Notes: a model not told the origin generated them from the letters alone. A DNA stretch of 64,000 nt from Roseiarcus sp050010035 (GCA_050010035.1 JBEKLU010000002.1:1-64000), one strand, 5' to 3'. Counted from the stretch's first letter, positions 8,724 to 17,972 are shown. Translations and numbers: made by a program.

Positions 8724-9221
8724 TCAGGAGTTTGGCGACGTTTGCCCGTTCGGCAGATGATCCAGCGGAAGCGAACCCTGAGGCTTCACGGTCTGGATCG
8801 CGAAGTTGCTGCGGATGTCGCTGACGCCGGGCAGTTTGAGCAGCGTTCCGGTCAGGAAGCGTTCGTAGCCGGCGAGATCCGGAACGACGACCTCCAACAG
8901 AAAATCGGCCTCGCCCGACACCAGATGGCAAGAGACGACTTCCGGCAACTCCCGCACCGCCTTGCGGAACGCCGCCGCCGGCTCGTCATGGTGACGCTCG
9001 ACCTTGATGCCCACGAATACGGTCAATCCGAGACCCACGGCGCCGCGATCGAGTCTCGCGTGATAGCCGCCGATCACGCCGGCTTTCTCCAGAATCCGAA
9101 CCCGACGCAGGCATGGCGATGGCGAAAGGCCGACTTCGTCCGCGAGTTGCACGTTGGTCAGTCGGGCGTCCCGCTGCAACGCGGCCAGAATCCGGCGGTC
9201 TATCGAATCCAGCTTCATCAT
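8724..9221 (-). CDS. Lrp/AsnC family transcriptional regulator
   Basis: A 165-residue regulator. The N-terminal helix-turn-helix (residues about 4-60) reads LDSIDRRILAALQRDARLTN ... LADEVGLSPSPCLRRVRILE, and the C-terminal RAM/AsnC ligand domain follows (FRKAVRELPEVVSCHLVSGE, then VVVPDLAGYERFL). It is divergent from the LysE-type exporter gene across 142 bases, the classic arrangement in which an Lrp-like protein controls an amino-acid exporter, so the exporter is the likely target. Confidence 0.92.
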   Translation of the reverse strand: MMKLDSIDRRILAALQRDARLTNVQLADEVGLSPSPCLRRVRILEKAGVIGGYHARLDRGAVGLGLTVFVGIKVERHHDEPAAAFRKAVRELPEVVSCHLVSGEADFLLEVVVPDLAGYERFLTGTLLKLPGVSDIRSNFAIQTVKPQGSLPLDHLPNGQTSPNS

Positions 9222-9363
9222 GGCATCCTAATGGGAAAGTAGGCTCATTGATTGGCGCGATATGCCAATTTGATGACGATTCAAAGCACAATTCGCAAGG
9301 ACACGCCAGCGCATCCGGCGCTAGAGTTCCATTGCGGAAACGAGGAAGCGGACGGGCCGGCGC

Positions 9364-9999
9364 ATGGCTGATCTCTGGATGTTCGTCGGCGCGCTCGCCG
9401 TCGCTTATCTGGTCCCGGGGCCGGACATGGTGCTGATCCTGCAAACCGGCGCTCTGCAAGGGCGAGCGCACGCGATCGCGGCCGCGATCGGGCTCGCCCT
9501 CGCGCGCGCCGTCCATGTGTTCCTTGCAGCGATCGGGCTCGCCGCCTTGCTCAGGACGGCCCCGTGGGCGTTCGAGATCGTGCGTCTTGCCGGTGTGGCC
9601 TATCTCATATGGCTTGGCGTCGGAATCTATCGCGCTCGGTCCCTCCTGCCGGAACGGGCGGCGAATCGGACCGGCGGCGTGGCGCGATCCTATCCGGCCG
9701 CCGCCCGTCGCGGCCTCCTGACCAACCTCCTCAATCCCAAAGCGCTGCTGTTCTGCTCGGTGCTGCTGCCGCAATTCATTCGGCCGGAGCATGGGAGCGC
9801 GCCGGGGCAATTCCTCCTCTTGGGAGTGGTCCTCGTCGGCGTCGGCGTCGCGTTCGATCTCGTTTACGTCGGCGCGGGCGCGGCGCTCGGCCGGCGGTTC
9901 GCGCGTCATCCGTTCGTACAGGCGCTGCAGCGATGGGTCTTCGCCTCGCTGCTGATCGGCTTTGGCGTGCGCCTGGCCCTGTCTCAGGGCCCGCGATAG
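9364..9999 (+). CDS. LysE/RhtB family amino-acid exporter
   Basis: A 211-residue inner-membrane exporter with about six hydrophobic segments. The family signature near the N-terminus is AYLVPGPDMVLILQTGALQG, and NLLNPKALLFCSVLLPQF lies in the middle. It probably exports an amino acid or homoserine-type compound. The regulator divergently encoded upstream is Lrp-like, which supports an amino-acid substrate. Start ATG at 9364. Confidence 0.92.
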   Translation: MADLWMFVGALAVAYLVPGPDMVLILQTGALQGRAHAIAAAIGLALARAVHVFLAAIGLAALLRTAPWAFEIVRLAGVAYLIWLGVGIYRARSLLPERAANRTGGVARSYPAAARRGLLTNLLNPKALLFCSVLLPQFIRPEHGSAPGQFLLLGVVLVGVGVAFDLVYVGAGAALGRRFARHPFVQALQRWVFASLLIGFGVRLALSQGPR

Positions 10000-10157
10000 G
10001 AACGGGAAAGACGACGAAGTGGTGGACTGCGCCCATTCCACGCCCGTTCCCGACCGGGCTCGCAAGCTCGGCAAGGAGAGGCCGCCGATCTTCCAATTCC
10101 GGCGCCGGCCGGCCGTCGTGCGGGGGTATCGGCGCGTCGACGCAATGGCTCCCGCCC

Positions 10158-10928
10158 TCACGCGGGCGGGGCGAAGCTCATCACCCGGTCGTGCGGAAAA
10201 TCGTAGAGCTTGCCGGTTTCGCGCCAATCGGGCGAGCACAGCGCGACGATCTTCGGGGCGAGCTCTTCGGGCGTGCGCAGGCTCTGCGGGTCCTCGCCGG
10301 GCATCGCGCTCGCGCGCATGCGCGTGCGCAAGGGGCCGGGATTGACCAGCATGACGCGGATCGCCGAGGTGTTGACGGTCTCGGCGGCGTAGGTGCGGGC
10401 GAGCGCGTCGAGCGCCGCCTTGGAGACCGCGTAGGGGCCCCAATAGGCGCGCAGCTCCGCGCGGCTCGCCGCCGCGGAGGTGACGAAGACCACCCGGCCG
10501 GCGGGAGATTGACGCAACAAGGGATCGAGCGCGCGGATCAGGCGCCAGTTGGCGGTGACGTTGAGGCTGAAGACCTCATCCCATTGCTTGGGGTCGACGT
10601 GATGCAGCGGCGACAGGGGGCCGAGCGCGCCGGCGGCGCCGACGAGGACGTCGAGGCGGCCCCAGCGACGGTAGAGGGCTTCGCCGAGCCGGTCGATCGC
10701 CGCGTGATCGCTGAGATCGCAGGGAACCAGGGTCGCGGGATTCTCGGCCTGCGGCCGCAGCGCGCGGATCGCGTCGTCGAGCTCTTCGAGCGCGCCCTGG
10801 GTTCGCGCCAGGGCGACGACATGGGCGCCCGTGGCGGCGAGGGCGAGCGCGACGGCTCGGCCGATGCCGCGCGACGCGCCCGTTACGAGCGCGACGCGGC
10901 CGGCGGGTGTTTCGGGCGAAGGGCTCAT
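10158..10928 (-). CDS. SDR family oxidoreductase
   Basis: A 256-residue short-chain dehydrogenase/reductase. The NAD(P) site is ALVTGASRGIGRAVALAL, the NNAG position reads GAAGALG, and the catalytic Ser-Tyr-Lys set is VFVTSAAAS with YWGPYAVSKAALDAL. The start at 10928 follows AGGAAA by 4 bases; an ATG eight codons upstream is less likely. Resembles alphaproteobacterial SDRs of unknown substrate. It is divergent from ihfA across 284 bases that hold no other gene. Confidence 0.9.
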   Translation of the reverse strand: MSPSPETPAGRVALVTGASRGIGRAVALALAATGAHVVALARTQGALEELDDAIRALRPQAENPATLVPCDLSDHAAIDRLGEALYRRWGRLDVLVGAAGALGPLSPLHHVDPKQWDEVFSLNVTANWRLIRALDPLLRQSPAGRVVFVTSAAASRAELRAYWGPYAVSKAALDALARTYAAETVNTSAIRVMLVNPGPLRTRMRASAMPGEDPQSLRTPEELAPKIVALCSPDWRETGKLYDFPHDRVMSFAPPA

Positions 10929-11212
10929 GCGTTTTCCTGAAAAGACTTTCACCGTTGCGCCGGGGCCGAGTCCGCGTAGCAGGCTCCGCGCCCGAACGCT
11001 ACGGCCGATGTCGGGCTTTCCCAGGCGAAGCGTGACGCCTCGTGCGTCGTCGAACGGCGAGGCGGCGGCAAACGGCTTTCCCCTCGCGCCGCTTTTGGTG
11101 TAACCTCGCTGTTCGGATCGCGGCGTTCAATCGTTCTTTGGAGCCAATCGCGCTGGCGCCTCGCGGGCAAGGTCAGCACGGCGTTCGCGGTCATGAACAT
11201 ACTGGGGGTGTC

Positions 11213-11554
11213 ATGTCCGTAGCAAAGAGCGACCGTGCGTCCGGGCGGACCGTCACCCGCGCCGACTTGTCCGAAGTCGTCTACAATCGCGTCGGCCTGT
11301 CGCGCACCGAGTCGGCGGAACTGGTTCAAGCCGTTCTCGACGAGATCTGCGACGCGGCCGCGCGCGGGGAGACCGTGAAGCTCTCCTCGTTCGGCTCCTT
11401 CGTCGTGCGCTCGAAAGGCCAACGCATCGGGCGCAATCCGAAGACCGGCGTGGAAGTGCCGATCCTGCCGCGCCGCGTGATGGTCTTCAAGCCTTCCAAC
11501 GTGTTGAAGTCGCGCATCAACGGCCAGCCCAACGGCGCCGACCGGCCGAGCTGA
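11213..11554 (+). CDS. ihfA: integration host factor subunit alpha
   Basis: A 113-residue DNA-bending protein of the HU/IHF family. Landmarks: TVTRADLSEVVYNRVGLSRT, ETVKLSSFGSFVVRSKGQR, and the DNA-minor-groove arm RIGRNPKTGVEVPI (with the Pro that intercalates), then RRVMVFKPSNVLK. The start at 11213 is supported by GGGGG 4-6 bases upstream. The MerR gene follows after 10 bases, a conserved pair in alphaproteobacteria. IHF often assists tyrosine integrases such as the one at 34.4-35.8 kb. Confidence 0.96.
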   Translation: MSVAKSDRASGRTVTRADLSEVVYNRVGLSRTESAELVQAVLDEICDAAARGETVKLSSFGSFVVRSKGQRIGRNPKTGVEVPILPRRVMVFKPSNVLKSRINGQPNGADRPS

Positions 11555-11564
11555 GGGGAGGGGG

Positions 11565-12053
11565 ATGCGGCGACGCGATCCGAACGGCATGGACAAGAGC
11601 CCTGAAGCGTTTCGCACCATCAGCGAAGTCGCGGAAGACATGGACCTGCCGCAGCACGTGCTGCGCTTCTGGGAAACGCGCTTTCCCCAGATCAAGCCGC
11701 TCAAGCGCGGCGGCGGACGGCGCTACTATCGGCCCGACGACGTCGAACTCCTGCGCGCGATCAAGGAGCTTCTCTACGGCGAAGGCTACACGATCAAGGG
11801 CGTGCAGAAATTGCTGCGCGAGCAAGGCGTCCCAGGCCTCGCCCGCAGCGTCGCGCGCGAACGGATCGAGCCGGCGCGCGCCGACCCGCCGCGCGAGGGG
11901 GCCGAGGACGCGCCGACGCGAGCGCAGGCCGCCGAGGCGCCTTCGGCGCCGAGCCTCGATCGGCTGTCGACGGCGGATCTGGCGGCGTTGCGCGCTATCC
12001 TGGCCGATCTGCGCGAGGCGGAAAGAGTTCTCGCCCAGGCGCGCGCGCATTAG
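11565..12053 (+). CDS. MerR family transcriptional regulator
   Basis: A 162-residue regulator with a winged-helix MerR domain at about residues 17-85 (FRTISEVAEDMDLPQHVLRF, then GGGRRYYRPDDVELLRAIK) and a Pro/Ala-rich linker before a short C-terminal helix. No metal-binding cysteines are present, so it is not a metal sensor of the CueR/ZntR kind. The start at 11565 has GAGGGG six bases ahead; MDKSPEAF at 11589 is an alternative. Probably cotranscribed with ihfA. Target unknown. Confidence 0.88.
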   Translation: MRRRDPNGMDKSPEAFRTISEVAEDMDLPQHVLRFWETRFPQIKPLKRGGGRRYYRPDDVELLRAIKELLYGEGYTIKGVQKLLREQGVPGLARSVARERIEPARADPPREGAEDAPTRAQAAEAPSAPSLDRLSTADLAALRAILADLREAERVLAQARAH

Positions 12054-12151
12054 AGCCGATCCCGTTTCGATGGAATCGGGATCGGCTCGAAGTTCTTCGT
12101 GGTGCGCGTCTTTATCGGAAAACCGGTTCCCACTTTTCTTAAGACGCGCTC
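12053..12151. repeat. intergenic palindromic repeat
   Basis: A perfect 12-bp stem, GAGCCGATCCCG (12053-12064) with CGGGATCGGCTC (12077-12088), is followed by a second inverted pair, GCGCGTCTT (12104-12112) with AAGACGCGC (12141-12149), around GGAAAACCGGTTCCCACTTT. The last motif is familiar from a dispersed repeat family in Hyphomicrobiales. It begins inside the MerR stop codon and may also end transcription. Confidence 0.6.
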
Positions 12152-12218
12152 TAGTCGCTCGGCGATTGCACGCCCGAGCATTGCCAGCGCCGCCCGCCTT
12201 GCCTATAAGGCGCGTCGT

Positions 12219-12296
12219 CGGAGTGTAGCGCAGCCCGGTTAGCGCACTTGTCTGGGGGACAAGGGGTCGTGGGTTCGAATCCCGCCACTCCGACCA
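12219..12296 (+). tRNA. tRNA-Pro (GGG)
   Basis: Acceptor CGGAGTG pairs with CACTCCG, followed by discriminator A and an encoded CCA. The anticodon stem CTTGT/ACAAG encloses the loop CTGGGGG, giving anticodon GGG. The T arm GGTTCGAAT is standard. It stands between the repeat and a gene-poor stretch. Confidence 0.95.
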
Positions 12297-12778
12297 ATCT
12301 TGCCTCTGTCCGGAGCTGAGACACGGGTGGCAACCTCGGGCGAACGGGCTGTCGAGGTTGTCTGCTCCGGATCGACGAAGCCGAGATCGCGGCGCACGAA
12401 TCCGACGATCCAAACGCCTTCGTCGACGTCTTCGATTGCGGGCCTCTGGCCGGCAAGGACGGTCGAGACGTCGACGCGCTGTCGATTATCGGAGCGGATG
12501 GCCCAAGGCGCGCGGCCCTGCGATCGCGGCGCGCCGGCGGCATGCCGTATCGATCGCCAGACAGAAAAACGCCCGCAGCGCAAGGCTGCGGGCTCTAGCA
12601 CGGTACGGTACGCGGCGCGCTCTGCGATGCGAGTGGATCATTGCGGGTGTCCACTTCGCGGCCGTGAAATAGTGCGCCACTGGATGAAATGGCAATACCT
12701 CAATGCGAGCGTGAGATGCGACATTTTACCGCACGGGCGTGCGCCGCCGTCGCGTCGTCGAGGCCGCGGCCCCGCCGC
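12297..12778. other. gene-free stretch downstream of tRNA-Pro
   Basis: No convincing gene on either strand. Open frames here lack ribosome-binding sites and family motifs, and those on the minus strand run through the tRNA. The one clear structure is the terminator at 12565-12593. Confidence 0.5.
12565..12593 (-). terminator. Rho-independent terminator for the chemoreceptor gene
   Basis: On the minus strand a 9-bp perfect stem, GCCCGCAGC/GCTGCGGGC with a 5-base loop (12571-12593), is followed by GTTTTTC. It lies about 190 bases after the stop of the chemoreceptor gene, the only minus-strand gene that feeds into it. Confidence 0.6.
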
Positions 12779-14305
12779 TCAGCGCGCCGCGGCGCGGACC
12801 GCGCGCGACGCCGGCCTTTGCGGCGCCGCGCGAGCGGCGGACGGCGCGGCCGCGCCGATCTGGAAGCGCCCGATCAGTCGGCCCAATTGCTCCGTCTCCT
12901 CGGCCAGCGAGCGCGCCGACGACGTCGTCTCCTCGGCCATCGCGGCGTTCTGCTGGGTCGCCTGATCCATTTGCTTCACCGCGGCGTCGACCTGTCGCAG
13001 GCCCGTCGCCTGCTCCTGGGCGCTGGCGGCGATGTTGGACACCACGTTGTCGATCTCGACGACCTGCGCCACGATCCGCTCCAGCGCCTGGCCGGTCTGG
13101 GCCACCAGATCGACGCCGAGGTCGACTTGCGCCGTCGACGAGGAAATCAGTCCTTTGATTTCCTTGGCGGCTTCGGCCGAGCGTTGCGCCAGCGCGCGCA
13201 CTTCGGAGGCGACCACGGCGAAGCCCCGGCCGGCGTCGCCGGCGCGCGCCGCCTCGACCCCCGCGTTCAAGGCCAAGAGATTGGTCTGGAACGCGATCTC
13301 GTCGATGACGCCGATAATCTGGCCGATGTGCTTCGACGATTTTTCGATGCCGCCCATGGCCTCCATCGCCTGGCGAACGACGGTGCCGCTCTTTTCCGCG
13401 TCGACCTTGGCGGTCGAGACCACGACGCGCGCGTGCTTGACGACCTCCGCGGTCTTCTCGACCGTTCCGGTGATCTGCGCGACCGCCGTCGCCGTTCTCT
13501 CGAGGTTGGCGGCCTGGTGCTGGGTCCGTTTCGAAAGATCGGACGTCGCCGTCGAAATGTCCTCGGTTCCCCCGCGGATATGCTGCGCCGCCGCGACGAT
13601 CGTCGCCAGCGTCTTGCGCAAAGCCTCGACGGCGTTGTTGAAGTCGAGCCGCAACTGTTCGGCGCCTTCGTGCAGCCGGGTCTCGACCCGGGAGACGAGA
13701 TCGCCGTTCGCCAGTTGCGACAGGCCGGCGCCGAGCGCGGAGCGGACGGTTTCGAGGCGCTGGACCTGTTCCTCGCGCTCCGCCGCCATGGCCATTTCCG
13801 CCTCTTTCTGCGACGTCACGTCCTGGAGAGTTTCGACCACGGCGATGACTTTGCCGTTATCGTCGCGAATCGGGCCGACGTCGATCGCGAGATAGACGCG
13901 CACGCCGCGCGGCAAATCGCACCAGTTCTCGGCGCGCAGCCGTCCGTCCTCCCTGTCGCCCTGTTGGGCTTGACGTTGCGCGGCGTAGAGCGTGCCGATC
14001 TTCGCTTCGCCGCCTTCGAGCGCGAGATCGGAGAGGCACGGGCGCGCGGCGAGATAAAAACCCTTCCAGTGATCCTTGGTGCCGAGCACCTTCGAGGCCG
14101 GGAGCCCGGTCAAGCGCGCGCACGCCTCGTTCCAGACGATGACGCGCCCCTCGTGATCGAGCACGAACATCGCCACGACCATGTGCTCGATGAAGGGGGC
14201 GGCGTATTCGCGAGGGTCGATCGCCTTGGCCACCTTGGCCGGCCGGCCGAATCGCGGCGCCTTCGAGGGGGACGCGACCAATCGCCTGAAGCGCTGAAAC
14301 ACCAT
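12779..14305 (-). CDS. soluble PAS-containing methyl-accepting chemotaxis protein
   Basis: A 508-residue chemoreceptor with no membrane segment. An N-terminal PAS domain (about residues 30-165, with MVVAMFVLDHEGRVIVWNEA and IDVGPIRDDNGKVIAVVETL) senses an internal signal. A HAMP-like linker follows (LETVRSALGAGLSQLANGDL), then the coiled-coil signalling domain with the hairpin tip EIAFQTNLLALNAGVEAAR and GFAVVASEVRALAQRS, which binds CheA/CheW. The last 30 residues are Ala/Arg-rich. No cheA or cheW is in the window. Ligand unknown; a heme- or flavin-bound PAS would imply redox or oxygen sensing, but this cannot be told from sequence. Confidence 0.93.
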   Translation of the reverse strand: MVFQRFRRLVASPSKAPRFGRPAKVAKAIDPREYAAPFIEHMVVAMFVLDHEGRVIVWNEACARLTGLPASKVLGTKDHWKGFYLAARPCLSDLALEGGEAKIGTLYAAQRQAQQGDREDGRLRAENWCDLPRGVRVYLAIDVGPIRDDNGKVIAVVETLQDVTSQKEAEMAMAAEREEQVQRLETVRSALGAGLSQLANGDLVSRVETRLHEGAEQLRLDFNNAVEALRKTLATIVAAAQHIRGGTEDISTATSDLSKRTQHQAANLERTATAVAQITGTVEKTAEVVKHARVVVSTAKVDAEKSGTVVRQAMEAMGGIEKSSKHIGQIIGVIDEIAFQTNLLALNAGVEAARAGDAGRGFAVVASEVRALAQRSAEAAKEIKGLISSSTAQVDLGVDLVAQTGQALERIVAQVVEIDNVVSNIAASAQEQATGLRQVDAAVKQMDQATQQNAAMAEETTSSARSLAEETEQLGRLIGRFQIGAAAPSAARAAPQRPASRAVRAAAR

Positions 14306-14530
14306 CTCGCAGCCCTCTTACGGATGTAGGTGGATCGATTCTTCCCCGTTTCGTCGACCTCGACGCCATGCGACAGAAACACGACGCCGCCGTCCTGGAC
14401 GGAACCGCACGATCCGAAGCCCGCTTCCCGCGCCGTCGCCGCAACGCGCGCGGCCGTTTCGCGAGTCGACTTAAGCGATAGCGATCGGACCTTACCCCAG
14501 ACTGGCGAATCGCGCCCGAGGGACCGCCGC

Positions 14531-15067
14531 TCAATCCCGCCCGCGGACGAGATCGACCTGCCTGAGGTAGGCCTGGAACAACGCGTAGTTTCCCGCGAGA
14601 CTCTCGACGACCAGGACGAGATCGTCGAGCGTGTATTCGATTCGGTCTTCGTCGTCCTCGACGTAGGCTCCCGCCGTCGCCGGAGCGCCCCGAGCGGGCT
14701 TGACGCTCGGGGGGATGCGCAGAATCCAGTTCGGCTGCACGCCGGTCGCGGTGGCGCCGGGCTTCCACGCGGAATGCGTGATGTTGTCGCGCAACGGCGT
14801 CAAATTGTCGGGTATGACGAGATAGCCGCGAATGCGGTCGAACTGATCCAACGCAACCGGCCGGTGACGAAGCAGGTCGAGCAGAATCTGGCGCTTGGTC
14901 GCGAAATCGAGGCGGCGGGTCAGCAGCATGACGGCGGCGGCGTCGCAGCCGGCGACCGTCGCCATGACGTCCTGCATCAGCAATTCGTAGTGCGCGAACC
15001 ATTGCACGATGGCCCCGAAGAGCTGCAGATGCCGCGGGGTGAGGCAGTTCGAGTTCGCGTTCGTCAT
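14531..15067 (-). CDS. hypothetical all-helical protein with HEPN-like RX4H motif
   Basis: A 178-residue protein without a recognised family. The sequence is helical throughout: a first helix around LFGAIVQWFAHYELLMQDVM, then RRLDFATKRQILLDLL, then PLRDNITHSAW. The segment R93-D94-N95-I96-T97-H98 fits the HEPN RNase motif (R, polar residue, three residues, H), and the layout of an acidic-rich first helix followed by this motif is HEPN-like. That assignment is inference from a short motif. It stands alone and divergent from the DUF6481 gene. Confidence 0.55.
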   Translation of the reverse strand: MTNANSNCLTPRHLQLFGAIVQWFAHYELLMQDVMATVAGCDAAAVMLLTRRLDFATKRQILLDLLRHRPVALDQFDRIRGYLVIPDNLTPLRDNITHSAWKPGATATGVQPNWILRIPPSVKPARGAPATAGAYVEDDEDRIEYTLDDLVLVVESLAGNYALFQAYLRQVDLVRGRD

Positions 15068-15301
15068 CGGCAGGTTCGCCCGTCGCTTCGCTCGTTCGAG
15101 AACGCCTCGAATCGGAGCGATCGCCTTGTCTTATTACACGGGCCCCGACGCGTCACGCGTCCAGCTCGACTCGGCGCCCTCGCGGACGCGGCCGACGAAA
15201 GCCAGCGGCGCGCCGCATTGCTGCAATGCGGCGAAAAGCATTGCCGTCTTGTCCGGTTTGTGGCATGAGCGCGCGCAACGAAACAATCCTCAAGGGAAGC
15301 A

Positions 15302-15718
15302 ATGTCGTTTCTGAATAGCAATAATTTCCTCGATCGTCAGGCCGCCGCCGCCAAGGCCCGCAAGGCGCTGGCCGAGAAATTTCTTTCCCGCCCGAAATAC
15401 GATCCCAACGATCCCGCCGTCGTCGAACGCGAGGCCAAGCGCCGCGCGATTCTCGAAGCGCGCGCCGAGCGCGAGGCCGAGCGGCTGAAGCGCAAGGCCG
15501 AGGCCGAGGCGGCGGAAGCGGCGCGCCGCGCCGCCGAGGAAGCGGGGCGCCAGGAGGCGCTGCGCCTCGAGGCCCTGGCGCGTGAAGCCGCCGATGCGGC
15601 TCGTCGCGAGGAGGAAGCCAAGCTCGAATACGAGCGCAAGCTCGATCGCGACGCCCGCTACGCCGCGCGCAAGGAGCGTAAGAAGAAGGCCAAGAGCGCG
15701 ATCGAGCGCTACCGCTGA
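15302..15718 (+). CDS. DUF6481 family protein
   Basis: A 138-residue, highly charged protein that is almost one long helix of Ala, Glu, Arg and Lys. The start MSFLNSNNFLDRQAAAAKAR and the end DRDARYAARKERKKKAKS match the small DUF6481 family seen in alphaproteobacteria. Function unknown; a coiled coil or RNA-binding role would fit the composition. The GC-rich repeats in the DNA follow from the Ala/Glu/Arg codons. Confidence 0.75.
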   Translation: MSFLNSNNFLDRQAAAAKARKALAEKFLSRPKYDPNDPAVVEREAKRRAILEARAEREAERLKRKAEAEAAEAARRAAEEAGRQEALRLEALAREAADAARREEEAKLEYERKLDRDARYAARKERKKKAKSAIERYR

Positions 15719-15801
15719 CGCTCCCGTTGATCGCCGGAGACAATTCGGGCAAGAGAGCCTAGAATTAATGAAGTTGGCTTTTTCGGTGGGGCGTCGATCG
15801 A

Positions 15802-17100
15802 ATGACGAAACCTCTGCGCGTCGGCGTCGCAGGGCTCGGAACTATCGGTTCCGCGCTGGTCAGGCTGTTGGGGCGCCGGCGCGCCGATCTGGCCGCGCGC
15901 ACGGGTCGCGAAATCACGCTCGTCGGGGTCAGCGACCTCAGTCGGCGCGATCGCGGTCTCGATCTGCTGGGCGCGGCTTTTTACGACGATGCGAGATCCC
16001 TCGCGCAAGGGGATATCGACGTCTTCGTCGAGTTGATCGGCGGCGCCGACGGCGCGGCCTATGAGTCGGCGAAGACCGCTCTCGAGCGTGGCGTGCCGCT
16101 CGTCACCGCCAACAAGGCGATGATTGCGGCCCATGGCCTCGAACTGGCCCGGCTCGCCGAAGCCAAAGGCGTGGCGCTGGCGTTCGAAGCCGCGGTAGCC
16201 GGCGGGATTCCCGTCGTCAAGACGCTGCGCGAGGGCTTGGCGGGCAACGCGATTCGCCGCGTCTCCGGCATCTTGAACGGCACCTGCAACTATATCCTGT
16301 CGCGCATGGAGACCGACGGGCTGCCGTTCGACGTCTGCCTCGCCGACGCGCAGCGGCTCGGCTACGCCGAGGCGGACCCGACCTTCGACATCGGCGGCTT
16401 CGATTCGGCCCACAAGCTCGCCATCCTCGCCTCGCTGGCGTTCGGCGCCAAGATCGACGCCGACGCCGTTTCGATCGAGGGCATCCAGACGATCACCCTC
16501 GCCGACCTCGCCGCGGCCGACGAACTGGGCTACCGCGTCAAACTTCTCGGCGTCGCCGAGCGCACCCAGATGGGGGTCGAGCAGCGCGTCCATCCGACCA
16601 TGGTCGCCAAGTCCGAGCCGCTGGCGCAGACCATGGGCGTTCTCAACGCGGTGACGATCGACGGCGACGCGATCGGCGCGCTGACGCTGGTGGGCGCGGG
16701 GGCCGGCGGCGACGCCACCGCTTCGGCGGTCGCCGCCGACATCGTCGACGTTGCGCGCGGCGACTATGGGCCGGCGTTCGGCCGCCCGGTCGAGGCCCTG
16801 GAGGACGCCGAACGCGTCCCGATGCAGCGCCACGAAGGCGGCTATTACGTCCGTCTCGCCGTCGTCGACCGCCCGGGCTCGATGGCGGTGATCGCCACGC
16901 GCATGGGCGATCGCAAGATTTCGCTCGAGGCGATCATGCAGAAGCGCCCCGCCAAGGGCGCCCCGTCGACCGACATCGCGCCCGTCGTGCTGATCACCCA
17001 CGCGACGACGGAAACGTCGATCCGCGAGGCCCTGGCGCTGGCGGTCGCCGACGGGGTGGTCAAGGACAAGCCGCAGGTCATCCGCATCGAACGGGCCTAG
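15802..17100 (+). CDS. hom: homoserine dehydrogenase
   Basis: A 432-residue enzyme that reduces aspartate semialdehyde to homoserine with NAD(P)H, the branch to threonine and methionine. The Rossmann start is VGVAGLGTIGSALVRLLGRR, the catalytic domain has TANKAMIAAHG, AGGIPVVKTLREGL, GILNGTCNYILSRM and ADPTFDIGGFDSAHKL (catalytic Lys and acidic residues), and a C-terminal ACT domain starts near residue 350 (VRLAVVDRPGSMAVIATRM), the usual site of threonine feedback. Full length. Its stop overlaps the stop of the convergent copD gene by two bases. Confidence 0.97.
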   Translation: MTKPLRVGVAGLGTIGSALVRLLGRRRADLAARTGREITLVGVSDLSRRDRGLDLLGAAFYDDARSLAQGDIDVFVELIGGADGAAYESAKTALERGVPLVTANKAMIAAHGLELARLAEAKGVALAFEAAVAGGIPVVKTLREGLAGNAIRRVSGILNGTCNYILSRMETDGLPFDVCLADAQRLGYAEADPTFDIGGFDSAHKLAILASLAFGAKIDADAVSIEGIQTITLADLAAADELGYRVKLLGVAERTQMGVEQRVHPTMVAKSEPLAQTMGVLNAVTIDGDAIGALTLVGAGAGGDATASAVAADIVDVARGDYGPAFGRPVEALEDAERVPMQRHEGGYYVRLAVVDRPGSMAVIATRMGDRKISLEAIMQKRPAKGAPSTDIAPVVLITHATTETSIREALALAVADGVVKDKPQVIRIERA

Positions 17101-17972
17101 AATGGGTCGAGCAGGGCGAATACGCTCACCAGCGCGACGACCGTCGCGCCAAGCGCGACTTCCGCGAGACTGGTCCGCATCAGGATGCGTAGCGCGGGAG
17201 CGTCCGGTTTGAGGCGCGGCGCCAGCGCGTAGCGGTTGACGAGAGCGATCGCAATCATCGCCGCTGCGAGCGCGATCTTCACGCACAGCAGCGCGCGGTA
17301 GGGAGTAGTCGGCGGAAACGGCGGCGCGCCGCTGGTCAGGGCGATGTTGACGGCGCCGGTCAGCACGACGAGCGCGACGTCGAACTGGCCCCAGAAGGAA
17401 AATCGCCGCATCGCGCTCACCGCGTCGCGGCGTAGCGCCGGATCGCGATAGGCCTTCAGACAAAGAACGAAGGGGAGAAGGCCGCCGAGCCAGGCGCCAG
17501 TCGCGAGCAGATGGAGCGCGTGGTTGGCGCGATGGAGCGCGCCGACGCCGCCGTGCTGCATCGAGGCGTGTCCGACCAGGCAGAGGCTCGCCAGTAACAG
17601 CCCCGAGAGGGCGAGCGTCAGGCTCGACGCACCGTGCCGGCGAAACCCCAGCGCGACGAGCAGCGCGACCGCGACGACGAGCCGCCCCTGCCAGACCGCG
17701 CCGAACGCGGTGTCCATCAGGACGCCCTGGAGGGCGTCGGCGTCGACGAGGCCGCTCCAGGAATCGCTCATGGACGCCGCTTCGAGCGCGATCCAGGCGA
17801 GGGCGCTGAGCGCGGCGAGCGGGATCGCGACCGCCGCGATGCGCCGCGCGGCGGGCGCCAGGGCGCGCTTAAGGTCGGGCGGGGCGATGAGCCGGACATA
17901 GAGGCTCACGCCGAACAGCGCCATCGCCGACAGGAAATGCGCGAAACGGCATAGCGCGAGCGCGCCTTCCAT
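17097..17972 (-). CDS. copD: copper resistance protein CopD family
   Basis: A 291-residue inner-membrane protein with about eight hydrophobic segments. Family features: CRFAHFLSAMALFGVSLYVR at the N-terminus (His in the first helix), LLATGAWLGGLLPFVLCL (His and Trp region before it) and GHASMQHGGVGALHRANHAL, a His/Met-rich segment facing the periplasm. It imports or handles copper together with CopC. Last gene of the minus-strand copper operon that begins near 20391. Convergent with hom. Confidence 0.9.
   Translation of the reverse strand: MEGALALCRFAHFLSAMALFGVSLYVRLIAPPDLKRALAPAARRIAAVAIPLAALSALAWIALEAASMSDSWSGLVDADALQGVLMDTAFGAVWQGRLVVAVALLVALGFRRHGASSLTLALSGLLLASLCLVGHASMQHGGVGALHRANHALHLLATGAWLGGLLPFVLCLKAYRDPALRRDAVSAMRRFSFWGQFDVALVVLTGAVNIALTSGAPPFPPTTPYRALLCVKIALAAAMIAIALVNRYALAPRLKPDAPALRILMRTSLAEVALGATVVALVSVFALLDPF

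Noticed and set aside
11517..12413. Minus-strand frame with EWRDSNPRPLVPQTSA
   Set aside because: Another reverse reading of tRNA-Pro joined to antisense of the MerR gene.
12239..12601. Open frame on the minus strand ending in GGIRTHDPLSPRQVR
   Set aside because: This is the reverse-strand reading of tRNA-Pro, a well-known source of false proteins.
12300..12965. 221-codon plus-strand frame after tRNA-Pro
   Set aside because: No ribosome-binding site or motif, and it runs antisense into the chemoreceptor gene.
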